Source: RGIG5612 sp017511185
GTDB lineage: Bacteria; Bacillota; Clostridia; Lachnospirales; Lachnospiraceae
Assembly: GCA_017511185.1 (NCBI GenBank)
Contig: JAFWLF010000104.1
Location: 62,001 to 126,000, forward strand
Length of the DNA: 64,000 bases
Reading direction: 5' to 3'
Of this stretch, positions 51,264 through 60,127 are shown piece after piece. A model generated the notes under the pieces. That model was not told the DNA's origin. It ran no database searches and was given only the letters and a program-made list of their open reading frames with translations. A program made the translations under genes and the position numbers. Positions within the stretch are counted from its first letter, which is position 1; each line of letters opens with the position of its first letter.

Positions 51264-53035
51264 CGGAAATACATATTTTAGATCAATTAACAATCGATAA
51301 AATCGCGGCCGGAGAAGTGGTGGAACGTCCATTGAATGTTGTCAAAGAACTGATGGAAAACGCCATTGATGCAAATGCGACCAGTTTATCCGTAGAGATA
51401 AGGGATGGCGGCACTTCTTTGATCCGTATCACTGATAATGGCGCAGGGATCGATAAAGAGCAGATTCAAAAAGCTTTTTACCGTCACTCTACCAGTAAGA
51501 TCAGCAGCGCGGATGATCTGTCATTTGTCACATCTTTAGGATTCCGTGGAGAAGCTCTCTCCAGTATCGCTGCAGTTTCCAAAGTTGAGTTATGTACGAA
51601 AACAAAGGATTCCATGACCGGTACCATATATAAAATCAGCGGCGGAAAAGAGATCTCCATGGAGGATGCGGGACTTCCCGATGGAACGACTGTCATTGTA
51701 AGAGACCTTTTCTACAATACGCCTGCCCGTTTAAAATTCTTAAAAACGGCACAGACGGAAGCAGGTTATATTCAGGATATGGTCAATAAGATTGCTTTGT
51801 CTCATCCGGAAATTGCAATTAAATTGACCAGTAACGGAGCTGTCCGTTTATCAACAAGCGGGAATGGTGATTTAAAGAGTACCATTTACGCTGTATTTGG
51901 TCGTGATATTACATCTCATTTGTTAGCTGTTGATGGTGTGTATGATACTTTATCTGTAAGCGGTTATATTGCTGCACCTGAAATTGCCAGATCCAACCGC
52001 AATTTTGAACTATTCTTCGTAAATGGAAGATATGTAAAGGATCCTGTTCTGAGCAGCGCTGTGGAAGAAGCCTTCCGCGGGTATCAGATGAAGGGCACCT
52101 TCCCGTTTACCATTTTGAACCTTCGGATCGAACCGGAATTAATGGATGTAAATGTTCATCCGGCCAAGCTTGAGATCCGTTTTTACGATAATGAACAGAT
52201 TTTCCATGCGGTAAGGGATGCTGTATCCTCTGTACTCTATAAGAGAGAAAATATTCCTTCTTTTACAGTCGGTCCTAAGGATGAAGCAGACAAAGAACCA
52301 GTCAATGCAAAGCAATTTGTTCCAGAACCTTTTGAGGAAAATCGCGTTCGTCAAACTTCAACCTTTTCAGAAGAACCTGTTTATACGGTTGAGAAAGAAG
52401 AGCCCGTTTCTTTTGAGCAGACAACGTTCGCTCCGTTCATCAGTGAAGAAGCAAGAGAAAAACATCGCCTGATCGGTGTGATCTTTGATACTTACTGGAT
52501 CGCAGAGTATCAGGATTCACTTTTTATTATTGATCAGCATGCTGCACATGAAAAAGTTCTATATGAAAAGTTTCTGGAAAATATCAAAAACGGCACTCAC
52601 TATTCACAGAAACTGATGCCCGCTCTCATAGTTACGTTAACGCCAAAAGAAGTTGAAGTATTAGACAGATTCCACGAACAGCTGTCAGAATTAGGCTTTG
52701 AGTTTTCCTCCTATGGCGGGAGTGAATATGCCATTTCTGCTGTTCCTGCAGATCTTTATACATTGGATGAATCTGATCTGTTCTTAAGTTTTCTGGATGA
52801 ATTAACTATGCTTTTACCTTCTGTTTCCTCTGAACTTCTGCTATCCAGGATTGCTACTGCTGCATGCAAAGCGGCAGTGAAAGGCGGAAACCGTCTCACT
52901 TTTACAGAAGCTAATGCATTGATCGATCAGCTGCTTTCTCTGGAAAACCCATATAACTGTCCGCATGGCAGACCTACCATCATTCAGATGTCCAAATCGG
53001 AACTGGAACGCAAGTTCAAGAGGATCCTTTCATGA
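51260..53035 (+). CDS. mutL: DNA mismatch repair protein MutL (endonuclease type)
   Basis: The 591-residue protein has the GHKL ATPase N-terminus (IAAGEVVERPLNVVKELMEN, DNGAGI, FRGEALSSI) and a variable linker. The C-terminal nuclease has the metal-binding motif beginning D425-Q-H-A with E431 and E436, and also ACKAAVK and CPHGRPT. This is the endonuclease-active MutL found in bacteria without MutH. It overlaps mutS and miaA by four bases each. Confidence 0.97.
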   Translation: MTEIHILDQLTIDKIAAGEVVERPLNVVKELMENAIDANATSLSVEIRDGGTSLIRITDNGAGIDKEQIQKAFYRHSTSKISSADDLSFVTSLGFRGEALSSIAAVSKVELCTKTKDSMTGTIYKISGGKEISMEDAGLPDGTTVIVRDLFYNTPARLKFLKTAQTEAGYIQDMVNKIALSHPEIAIKLTSNGAVRLSTSGNGDLKSTIYAVFGRDITSHLLAVDGVYDTLSVSGYIAAPEIARSNRNFELFFVNGRYVKDPVLSSAVEEAFRGYQMKGTFPFTILNLRIEPELMDVNVHPAKLEIRFYDNEQIFHAVRDAVSSVLYKRENIPSFTVGPKDEADKEPVNAKQFVPEPFEENRVRQTSTFSEEPVYTVEKEEPVSFEQTTFAPFISEEAREKHRLIGVIFDTYWIAEYQDSLFIIDQHAAHEKVLYEKFLENIKNGTHYSQKLMPALIVTLTPKEVEVLDRFHEQLSELGFEFSSYGGSEYAISAVPADLYTLDESDLFLSFLDELTMLLPSVSSELLLSRIATAACKAAVKGGNRLTFTEANALIDQLLSLENPYNCPHGRPTIIQMSKSELERKFKRILS

Positions 53036-53982
53036 AAAAGCCATTAGTCATTCTTTCCGGACCTACCGCCTGCGGAAAAACAGCACTTTCTATTTCTCTC
53101 GCAAAACGGATCAATGCAGAGATCATCAGTGCGGATTCCATGCAGGTTTATAAAGGGTTTGACATCGGAACAGCTAAAGTGACGAAAGAAGAAATGCAGG
53201 GCGTTCCTCACTATCTGATCGATGAAATGGATCCGGATGAAGAATGCAACGTATTTGAATTCCAAAGCCGCGCCAAGCATTATATTGATGAAATCCAAAA
53301 CCGCGGTAAGATTCCTATGATCGTTGGCGGTACCGGATTTTATATCCAGTCTGTTTTATATGATATTGATTTTTCACAGGAACCTGCCGATCGCTCATAC
53401 AGACATCAATTGGAACAGCTGGCTGAAGAAAAGGGGAGTCCTTTCCTTCATGAGAAATTAAAAGAGATCGATCCGGATGCAGCCGCTGCCATTCACCCAA
53501 ACAACCAGAAACGTGTCATTCGGGCGTTAGAGTTCTTTCACGAGACAGGAGATAAGATCTCTGACCATAACCGCATCCAGCAGCAAAAAGGATCTCCATA
53601 CCAGTTTGCTTATTTTGTATTGAACCGTAAAAGAGATGTTTTATACGATCGGATCAATCAAAGAGTCGATCTGATGATGAAGGATGGATTGGTTGAAGAA
53701 GTGGATCGTCTTTTGAAAGAAGGCTGCAAAGAAGATTACCTTTCTATGCAGGGATTAGGATATAAGGAAATCGTTCCGTATATCCATGGAGAATTTTCTT
53801 TGGAAGAAGCCGCAGATCTATTGAAAAAGAATACCCGTCATTTTGCAAAACGTCAGATCACCTGGTTTAAGAGAGAAAAAGATGTCTGCTGGATCAACTA
53901 TGAAGACTTTGCATCGGAAGAAGCGATGCTGGAATATATGATCAACTACTTGAAGGAGGCTAACATTGTTTCATTATCCTGA
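53032..53982 (+). CDS. miaA: tRNA dimethylallyltransferase MiaA
   Basis: MiaA transfers a dimethylallyl group to A37 of tRNA. The 316-residue protein has the P-loop GPTACGKT (10-17), ISADSMQVYKGFDIGTAK, and VGGTGFYIQ. The length is normal. It overlaps mutL by four bases and the next gene by 17 bases. Together with miaB upstream it completes the ms2i6A pathway in this operon. Confidence 0.97.
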   Translation: MKKPLVILSGPTACGKTALSISLAKRINAEIISADSMQVYKGFDIGTAKVTKEEMQGVPHYLIDEMDPDEECNVFEFQSRAKHYIDEIQNRGKIPMIVGGTGFYIQSVLYDIDFSQEPADRSYRHQLEQLAEEKGSPFLHEKLKEIDPDAAAAIHPNNQKRVIRALEFFHETGDKISDHNRIQQQKGSPYQFAYFVLNRKRDVLYDRINQRVDLMMKDGLVEEVDRLLKEGCKEDYLSMQGLGYKEIVPYIHGEFSLEEAADLLKKNTRHFAKRQITWFKREKDVCWINYEDFASEEAMLEYMINYLKEANIVSLS

Positions 53983-55213
53983 CATTGATGATGCGATCAT
54001 CACAAAAGCGGCCCAAATTGAAGAAGAACTGAAAGAAATATTCCACCAGATCGATGAGATCTCAGAGGCAAATCAGTATAAAGTACTGTCTGCTTTTATC
54101 AAACACAAAGTCTGTGAAGCAGATTTTAATTCCGGATCCGGCTACGGATATAATGAAGTCGGCCGGGAAAAGCTGGAAAGCGTTTATGCCGATATCTTCC
54201 ATACTGAGGATGCTCTGGTTCGACCACAGATCACCTGTGGAACACATGCACTTTTTCTTGCGCTTAGCGCCATTCTTCTTCCGGGTGATGAAATCCTCTT
54301 TCTGTCCGGTGCGCCTTATGACAGTCTGGAAAAATCAATTGGTATTACAGACAGTCCTGGCTCATTAAAAGAGCATGGCATTTCTTATCGCATTGTTCCT
54401 ATGCTGGAAGGTGCTCAATTTGATTTTGAAGCGATCAGAAGCAATATACGGGAAAATACTAAGATAGCCTATATTCAACGTTCCAAGGGATATGTAAACC
54501 GGCCGTCTCTTTCCTGCGAGCAGATCAAAGAAGCCGTTGACTTTGTCAGATCTATACGTGACGACATTATTCTTTTTGTAGATAACTGCTATGGTGAATT
54601 TGTAGAAGATAAGGAACCTACAGATTCCGGCGCTGATATTTGTGTTGGTTCCCTGATCAAGAACCCTGGCGGCGGACTTGCCCCAATGGGCGGATATATT
54701 GCCGGCAGAGCAGACTTGATCGAACGCTGTGCTTTTCGATTAACTGCTCCAGGATTGGGAAAAGAAATCGGCGGCGCCTTAGGAACTTTAAAATCTTTCT
54801 ATCAGGGATTATCCCTGGCTCCAAAGGTGGTATCAGAAGCATTAAAAAATGCACATTTTCTGGCTGCTATGTGTGAGGCATACGGTTTTCATGCAAGTCC
54901 TTCTTCACAGGATGTGCATCATTGTATCGTGGAAGCCATCGATTTCTATGATCCGGAGAAAGTCATTGCTTTTTGCCGGGCAATCCAGCATTCCTCCTAT
55001 GTTGACAGCTACGTGACGCCGGAACCATGGGAGATGCCAGGATACAATGATCCCGTCATTATGGCCAGCGGTGCTTTTATGAACGGATCCTCCATTGAGT
55101 TGTCTGCTGATGGACCGTTAAGAGAGCCTTACACAGTCTATTATCAGGGCGGACTGACTTATGAGCATGGCAAATACGCCATCCTGCGTGCGCTCACGGA
55201 AATTATGAAATAA
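53966..55213 (+). CDS. PLP-dependent methionine gamma-lyase family protein (aluminium resistance type)
   Basis: The 415-residue protein is a fold-type I PLP enzyme. The lysine that should bind the cofactor is K232 in VGSLIKNPGGGLAPMGGYIAG. The N-terminal part has GSGYGYNEVGREKLE and RPQITCGTHALFLALSA. The family is annotated as aluminium resistance or methionine gamma-lyase-like, but the true substrate is uncertain. I accept the TTG start at 53966 because AAGGAGG at 53953-53959 precedes it by six bases and the reading is conserved from there. It overlaps the end of miaA. Confidence 0.85.
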   Translation: MFHYPDIDDAIITKAAQIEEELKEIFHQIDEISEANQYKVLSAFIKHKVCEADFNSGSGYGYNEVGREKLESVYADIFHTEDALVRPQITCGTHALFLALSAILLPGDEILFLSGAPYDSLEKSIGITDSPGSLKEHGISYRIVPMLEGAQFDFEAIRSNIRENTKIAYIQRSKGYVNRPSLSCEQIKEAVDFVRSIRDDIILFVDNCYGEFVEDKEPTDSGADICVGSLIKNPGGGLAPMGGYIAGRADLIERCAFRLTAPGLGKEIGGALGTLKSFYQGLSLAPKVVSEALKNAHFLAAMCEAYGFHASPSSQDVHHCIVEAIDFYDPEKVIAFCRAIQHSSYVDSYVTPEPWEMPGYNDPVIMASGAFMNGSSIELSADGPLREPYTVYYQGGLTYEHGKYAILRALTEIMK

Positions 55214-55266
55214 ACAACGGGGGTGTCTTCTGACCGCCACACTATTGGCGAAGGAAGGAGGCACTT

Positions 55267-55965
55267 ATGAATAAAAAAATGAAAGAACTGCAGCCGGATA
55301 ACCGGCCGGATGAGAAATTCCTGCATTTGGGACCGGCTGCACTGACAGAAGCAGAACTTCTTGCAATCATTCTGCGGACAGGTACCAAAGAGGAACATTC
55401 TGTCCAGCTCGCTGAAGAAATCTTATGTAAGAATGAACTGTCTTATCAGGATATATTAAATATCCTGAATCTGGATCTGGAGGATCTTCTGAAGATCAAA
55501 GGTGTAGGCATTGTAAAAGCTTTACAGATCAAAGCCGTTGCGGAATTATCCCTCCGCATTGCCACGACCAGTAAAAGAAAATCTCTCCTGATGTCTGATC
55601 CAAACTCCATTGCGCAATACTATATGGAACAGCTGCGTCATAACAAGAGAGAAGTAGTTGTTCTATTAATGCTGAATTCCGCCTGTGAACTGATCAAAGA
55701 TGAGGTCATTTCACAAGGAACGGTTAATTCTGCGCTGTTTTCGCCCAGGGAGATCTTTCTGGAGGCTCTGAAAAATGAAGCCGTCAATATCATTATCGTA
55801 CATAATCACCCCAGCGGTTCCGTACGTCCAAGCAAAAACGATATTGAAGGTACAAAAAGGATCAAAATGGCTGGAGATCTGCTGGGCATTGCTTTGCTGG
55901 ACCATATTATTATCGGAGACAGAAAATATACAAGTTTTCAAGAATCAGGATTGATTAATCAATAA
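55267..55965 (+). CDS. radC: RadC family JAB-domain protein
   Basis: The 232-residue protein has an N-terminal helix-hairpin-helix segment (LLKIKGVGIVKALQIKAVAEL) and the JAB/MPN metal site HNHPSGSVRPSKND near residue 178. The name comes from early genetics, but a direct repair role is disputed. AAGGAGG precedes ATG 55267. The 53-base gap before it has no terminator. Confidence 0.92.
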   Translation: MNKKMKELQPDNRPDEKFLHLGPAALTEAELLAIILRTGTKEEHSVQLAEEILCKNELSYQDILNILNLDLEDLLKIKGVGIVKALQIKAVAELSLRIATTSKRKSLLMSDPNSIAQYYMEQLRHNKREVVVLLMLNSACELIKDEVISQGTVNSALFSPREIFLEALKNEAVNIIIVHNHPSGSVRPSKNDIEGTKRIKMAGDLLGIALLDHIIIGDRKYTSFQESGLINQ

Positions 55966-55978
55966 AGTTTGTTAAAAT
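55951..55978 (+). promoter_or_regulatory. Candidate promoter of the mgsA-like gene, likely leaderless
   Basis: TTGATT at 55951-55956 and TAAAAT at 55973-55978 are 16 bases apart. ATG 55985 follows after six bases, where transcription should begin. No ribosome binding site is present. Confidence 0.45.
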
Positions 55979-55984
55979 AATAGT

Positions 55985-56380
55985 ATGAATATCGGGCTTA
56001 TCGCGCATGATTCCAAAAAAGCGCTTATGCAGAATTTCTGTATCGCTTATAAAGGTATTTTGGGGAAACATGAATTGTATGCAACCGGCACAACCGGACG
56101 CCTGATCGAAGATGTAACGAATCTGAGTATTCATAAGTTTTTAGCTGGTCACCTTGGGGGAGGTCGACAAATGAGCGCTCAGATCGAATGCAACCAGATC
56201 GATGCCGTGATCTTTCTTCGTGATCCGGTAAAACAGCGTCAGAACGAGTTGGATTATGCCAGGGTATATGATTTATGTGACATGCACAATATTCCGATTG
56301 CTACGAATGTTGCTTCCGCGGAAATCCTGGTTATGGCAATTGACCGCGGTGATCTAGATTGGCGTAATGCATATAAATAA
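55985..56380 (+). CDS. Methylglyoxal synthase-like protein with altered active site
   Basis: The 131-residue protein aligns with methylglyoxal synthase over its length: LIAHDSKK (H8, D9), YATGTTGRLI, FLRDP (D80) and HNIPIATNVASAE. Two residues important in the E. coli enzyme are changed. The catalytic base D71 (GGDQQ) corresponds to G60 in LGGGRQ, and H98 corresponds to N87. D91 and D101 are kept as D80 and D90. It is therefore doubtful that it makes methylglyoxal from dihydroxyacetone phosphate; it might bind a phosphate ligand instead. It follows radC and precedes the P-loop gene. No ribosome binding site is visible before the ATG. Confidence 0.75.
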   Translation: MNIGLIAHDSKKALMQNFCIAYKGILGKHELYATGTTGRLIEDVTNLSIHKFLAGHLGGGRQMSAQIECNQIDAVIFLRDPVKQRQNELDYARVYDLCDMHNIPIATNVASAEILVMAIDRGDLDWRNAYK

Positions 56381-56407
56381 TTAACAGAACACGGAGGTGG
56401 TTGACCC

Positions 56408-56827
56408 ATGGTTAAGCTTGTTGTAGGGACAAAAGGAAAAGGAAAAACAAAGTATTTACTGGATAATGCAAATTCTGAAGCAAAGAGCTCAGACGGCGTT
56501 GTCATTTATCTTGATAAAAATACCAAGCATATGTTTGAGCTGGACCGCAGTATCCGCTTGGTCAATGTAAATGAATATCCTGTCCCTGATTTTGATGTAT
56601 TAATGGGATTCATCTGCGGGCTGATTGCCGGCAATAATGATATAGAAGCTATTTATTTTGACAGTTTTCTCACTCTTACAAACCTGGAAGGGAAAGATGT
56701 AACAGACTCTATAAACAAACTGATCATCTTATCCGATAAGCTGAACGTTGACTTTATCGTCAGCCTTTCCATGGATGAGTCGGATCTTTCCGATACTTTC
56801 AAGGAGTACGTCGTTCTTTCACTGTAA
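56408..56827 (+). CDS. Small P-loop protein of the sepF cluster
   Basis: This 139-residue protein starts MVKLVVGTKGKGKTKYLLDN, with a Walker A motif GTKGKGKT at 7-14. A hydrophobic strand ending in aspartate (AIYFDSF) near residue 83 may be Walker B. The rest predicts a compact alpha/beta NTPase fold. I do not recognise a named family. GGAGGTGG precedes the ATG, and the HlyD-like gene begins directly after its stop. It is probably a soluble nucleotide-binding protein working with that membrane protein. Confidence 0.75.
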   Translation: MVKLVVGTKGKGKTKYLLDNANSEAKSSDGVVIYLDKNTKHMFELDRSIRLVNVNEYPVPDFDVLMGFICGLIAGNNDIEAIYFDSFLTLTNLEGKDVTDSINKLIILSDKLNVDFIVSLSMDESDLSDTFKEYVVLSL

Positions 56828-58219
56828 ATGGCAAAGCAGAGCAGTACAGTCAGAACCAATAAAAAAAGAAAAAAACAACTAAATATCGGGATCATCATAT
56901 GTATTGTGATTATCCTGTATTTAGTTGTTAATTTTTGCATCTATTTTTTCACTAACCGTATCGCGGTTTATGAAGTTACTTCCGGTTCCACAGCCAGCAG
57001 ATTTGAAGGGCAGTATAATGCACTGATTCTCAGGGACGAAACTGTTGTTCCATCTGTCGGATCAGGCTATGTAAACTTTTTTGTCGGTGATGCAACACCG
57101 ATCCACGTTGGACAGCAGACCTATGTGGTTGACGGAACAGGAGAGATTTCATCCCGGTTAGAAAAGGCGTCCAGAGATCAATCTATTTTAAGTGCGGATA
57201 ACCTGGCAAAGATCAGAAGCAGTCTGTTCGATTTCGATTCTTCCTTCCGCTTAGATCACTTTTACGAAATCTATAATTTTAAATATAAGATCGAATCACA
57301 AATCCTGGAACTGATCAACAGTTCTGTGTTTGAGAGTATTAATGCGGATCTGGCTTCTATCGGTGAAAATACTTATCAGATTGTTTCTTCTGATATTTCC
57401 GGAATCCTGCTGCATTATATCGACGGTTTTGAAGCCACCAGGCCGGAAGACGTAGATTCATCAGCGTTTAACAAATCCGAGTATCAGAAAAAGATCATTA
57501 AAACAAATGACCTGCTGGCAGAAGGTGATCCGGTATACAAAATCATTACATCCGAAAAATGGAATCTTGTTTTCCAGATTTCACATCCGGATGCTTTTGA
57601 AGGTATTTCAAATATTGATATTGAATTCTTAAAAGACAATGTCATTGCGAATGCTGATTTTTCGATGTTTACAAAATCCGGAAATACGTATGGCGTATTA
57701 TCTTTAGATAAATATCTGATCCGCTATGTAACAGACCGTTTTGTACAGATCTCATTGATCGACCATACGCAGGAAGGTATTAAAGTTCCAAAAACAGCTC
57801 TCACTGAGAAACAGTTTTACACCATTCCAACTTCCTACTTGTCGCAGGGCGGTAATTCTTCCAACCGCGGTTTTAATAAAGAAATCTTTTTGGAAGACGG
57901 ATCAACCAGTATTCAATTTGTTCCGGTGACATTTGCCCGGATCACGGATGACACCTGCTATGTCAGCACAGATGATTTTTCTGATGGAGATGTTCTTGTG
58001 ATGAACGAAAGTGACAGCCGTTACCAGGTTGGAACAAAAGAAAACCTGAAAGGTGTTTTCGTTTCAAACGGCGGATACGCTGTATTTAAGACTATTGATA
58101 TCATTGGCGAAAATAACAGTTTTTATATTCTGAATCCTGCAACCAGCCAGGTCAGCTTATTTGATCAGATCGTACGTAACAGTTCAAAAGTGAAAGAAAA
58201 CGATATTATTAACCGCTAA
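56828..58219 (+). CDS. HlyD-like membrane-anchored protein
   Basis: The 463-residue protein has a basic cytoplasmic N-terminus (TNKKRKKQ), one membrane segment at about 19-41 and a large extracytoplasmic part. The region 45-100 and the later SSDISGILLHYIDGFE segment look like the two halves of a biotinyl-lipoyl-like hairpin, as in HlyD/AcrA adaptor proteins. No ABC transporter or outer channel gene is nearby, and the organism is probably monoderm, so an export role is not shown. The ATG follows the P-loop gene's stop with no gap, and yggS follows after three bases. Context suggests an envelope or division role. Confidence 0.7.
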   Translation: MAKQSSTVRTNKKRKKQLNIGIIICIVIILYLVVNFCIYFFTNRIAVYEVTSGSTASRFEGQYNALILRDETVVPSVGSGYVNFFVGDATPIHVGQQTYVVDGTGEISSRLEKASRDQSILSADNLAKIRSSLFDFDSSFRLDHFYEIYNFKYKIESQILELINSSVFESINADLASIGENTYQIVSSDISGILLHYIDGFEATRPEDVDSSAFNKSEYQKKIIKTNDLLAEGDPVYKIITSEKWNLVFQISHPDAFEGISNIDIEFLKDNVIANADFSMFTKSGNTYGVLSLDKYLIRYVTDRFVQISLIDHTQEGIKVPKTALTEKQFYTIPTSYLSQGGNSSNRGFNKEIFLEDGSTSIQFVPVTFARITDDTCYVSTDDFSDGDVLVMNESDSRYQVGTKENLKGVFVSNGGYAVFKTIDIIGENNSFYILNPATSQVSLFDQIVRNSSKVKENDIINR

Positions 58220-58222
58220 ACC

Positions 58223-58915
58223 ATGATTAAAGAAAATCTGAAACAAGTATTATCTATTATTGAAGAAGCAAAAAAAGATAGCCCGTATCATCAGGATGTT
58301 ACATTAGTAGCAGTCAGCAAAACACATCCTGCAGAAGATATACAGGAAGCGTATGACGCCGGGATCCGTGACTTCGGAGAAAACAAGGTGCAGGAATTGA
58401 TGACCAAAATCGATGTCCTCCCGCAGGATATCCGCTGGCATCTGATCGGACATCTGCAGCGCAACAAAGTGAAATATATTATCGGCAGAACCTACTTGAT
58501 CCATTCTGTTGATTCGCTTCGTCTTGCTGAAGAAATCGAGAAAGAATCAGCAAAACATCAGGTCGTAACGCATATTCTGGTCCAGGTCAATGTTTCCAAA
58601 GAAGAGAGCAAATCCGGCATAGAAACAGAACAGGCAATCGACTTGATCAGGGCAATTTCTGAAATGAAACATGTCCAGGTGGACGGCTTGATGACCATTG
58701 CGCCAGAAGATGAAAATCCGGAAAATGTACGCTGTTATTTCCGTATGCTGAAAAAGTTATCACTTGACATTGATGCTTTAAACATTGATAATATTTTTAT
58801 GAATTTCCTCTCTATGGGTATGAGTGGAGATTTTGTTGTGGCAATCAATGAGGGCTCGAATTTAGTCCGTATCGGAACCAAAATTTTCGGTGCAAGAGAC
58901 TATTCAAATATGTAA
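58223..58915 (+). CDS. YggS/PLPBP family pyridoxal phosphate homeostasis protein
   Basis: The 230-residue protein is a single-domain PLP barrel with the cofactor lysine K33 in LVAVSKTHPAED. FGENKVQEL, WHLIGHLQRNKV and FLSMGMSGDF are family motifs. Members keep vitamin B6 and amino acid pools in balance and show no classical enzyme activity. It lies directly before sepF, matching the ylmE-ylmF order of Bacillus. It has no ribosome binding site of its own and is probably coupled to the gene before. Confidence 0.93.
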   Translation: MIKENLKQVLSIIEEAKKDSPYHQDVTLVAVSKTHPAEDIQEAYDAGIRDFGENKVQELMTKIDVLPQDIRWHLIGHLQRNKVKYIIGRTYLIHSVDSLRLAEEIEKESAKHQVVTHILVQVNVSKEESKSGIETEQAIDLIRAISEMKHVQVDGLMTIAPEDENPENVRCYFRMLKKLSLDIDALNIDNIFMNFLSMGMSGDFVVAINEGSNLVRIGTKIFGARDYSNM

Positions 58916-58931
58916 TAAAAAAGGAGATATC

Positions 58932-59471
58932 ATGGGAAAATTCAGCGATAAGTTTTTAAATGCATTTATGAAAGGCGACGACGAGTACGACGACGATTTC
59001 GATGAGTACGATGATATCCTGGATGAGGATGAATACTTTCCGGAAGATGATTTTGAGGAAGTTCCGGCTCCGGCTCCAAAGAAAAAAGAAAGAGCAGTAC
59101 CGGAAGAGAAACCGGCAAGATCATTTGCAAGACCTGCTAAAACTTCTTATCATTCAGGAAAAGTCGGACAGCAGGAGGTATGCGTTTTTAAACCTTCTTC
59201 CATCGAAGACTCCAGAGAAATCACAGAAACTCTGCTTCTTGGCAAAGCTGTGATCATCAATTTCGAAGGATTGCATGTGGAAATCTCTCAGAGGATCATT
59301 GATTTCATTTCCGGTTCCTGCTATGCATTAGACGGAAATCTGCAGAAGATCTCCAACTACATTTTTATTGCGACACCTAATTCAGTCGATATTTCCGGAG
59401 ATTTTCAGGATCTGTTCGGCGGTGGTGATAGTTCCTTTGATATTGCAGGATTCAAATCTCCATTGTTATAA
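58932..59471 (+). CDS. sepF: Cell division protein SepF
   Basis: SepF anchors FtsZ to the membrane and shapes the septum. The 179-residue protein has an N-terminal amphipathic start (MGKFSDKFLNAFMKG), an acidic linker with many D and E residues at about 17-50, and the C-terminal SepF domain with VCVFKPSSIEDSREI, AVIINFEG and RIIDFISGSCYALDG. I chose ATG 58932 because AAGGAG precedes it. A terminator follows, separating it from lspA. Confidence 0.94.
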   Translation: MGKFSDKFLNAFMKGDDEYDDDFDEYDDILDEDEYFPEDDFEEVPAPAPKKKERAVPEEKPARSFARPAKTSYHSGKVGQQEVCVFKPSSIEDSREITETLLLGKAVIINFEGLHVEISQRIIDFISGSCYALDGNLQKISNYIFIATPNSVDISGDFQDLFGGGDSSFDIAGFKSPLL

Positions 59472-59487
59472 AAGAGCTTGACCTTTC

Positions 59488-59526
59488 TCAGCTGCCTACC
59501 GGATTCGATAGGCAGCTGAATTTTTT
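59488..59526 (+). terminator. Intrinsic terminator after sepF
   Basis: TCAGCTGCCTA at 59488-59498 pairs with TAGGCAGCTGA at 59509-59519, followed by A and six T residues. Confidence 0.9.
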
Positions 59527-59557
59527 AATCAGAACTTTTTTAAGGAAACATACTATT

Positions 59558-60127
59558 TTGGATTACAAAAAAATCATTCGACAAAACATAATCATCCAGA
59601 TCCTTTTATTTATCATTTTACTTGTGATCGACCGATTGACCAAATACTGGGCTGTGCAGGTTTTAAAAGCAAAAACATCCATTGTTCTGATCCCGAACAT
59701 TCTGGAATTCCGTTATCTGGAAAACAAGGGAGCTGCATTTGGTTTCCTGCAGAATCAGCAATGGCTTTTCTATATCATAACGGCAATCGTGCTGGCCGTT
59801 ATTGTTTATTTTTGGATCCGTATTATCCGTCTTTCCAAAAGCTATATAACAATAGAACCAGAAAAATTCCATAAAAAAACATTTATGGACCGTAGTTTTC
59901 TTAATTATATCCTGGTGTTTTTAGCTGCCGGTGCAGTCGGGAATCTGATCGATCGAATCGCACATACCTATGTTGTTGATTTTATTTATTTCAAACTGAT
60001 CAATTTCCCGATCTTCAATTTTGCTGATATCTGTGTTTCATTAAGCGCAGTCATTCTTGTGGTTTTCTTCATCTTTGTATTCAAAGAAGATCCGGAATTT
60101 GTTCTGCTGGGCGGAAAGAAGAAATAA
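59558..60127 (+). CDS. lspA: Lipoprotein signal peptidase LspA
   Basis: LspA cleaves signal peptides of lipoproteins in the membrane. The 189-residue protein has four membrane segments and the catalytic aspartates D132 (GNLIDRI) and D157 (FNFADIC), with N57 in LENKGAAFGF. The loop between the second and third segments (about 92-112) is longer than usual. The TTG start at 59558 is supported by AAGGAA at 59542-59547. The stop shares a base with the rluD start, a conserved pairing. Confidence 0.94.
   Translation: MDYKKIIRQNIIIQILLFIILLVIDRLTKYWAVQVLKAKTSIVLIPNILEFRYLENKGAAFGFLQNQQWLFYIITAIVLAVIVYFWIRIIRLSKSYITIEPEKFHKKTFMDRSFLNYILVFLAAGAVGNLIDRIAHTYVVDFIYFKLINFPIFNFADICVSLSAVILVVFFIFVFKEDPEFVLLGGKKK

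Noticed and set aside
56828..58219. The HlyD-like gene as part of a drug export system
   Set aside because: No ABC, MFS or RND partner is adjacent; the neighbours are a P-loop protein, yggS and sepF.
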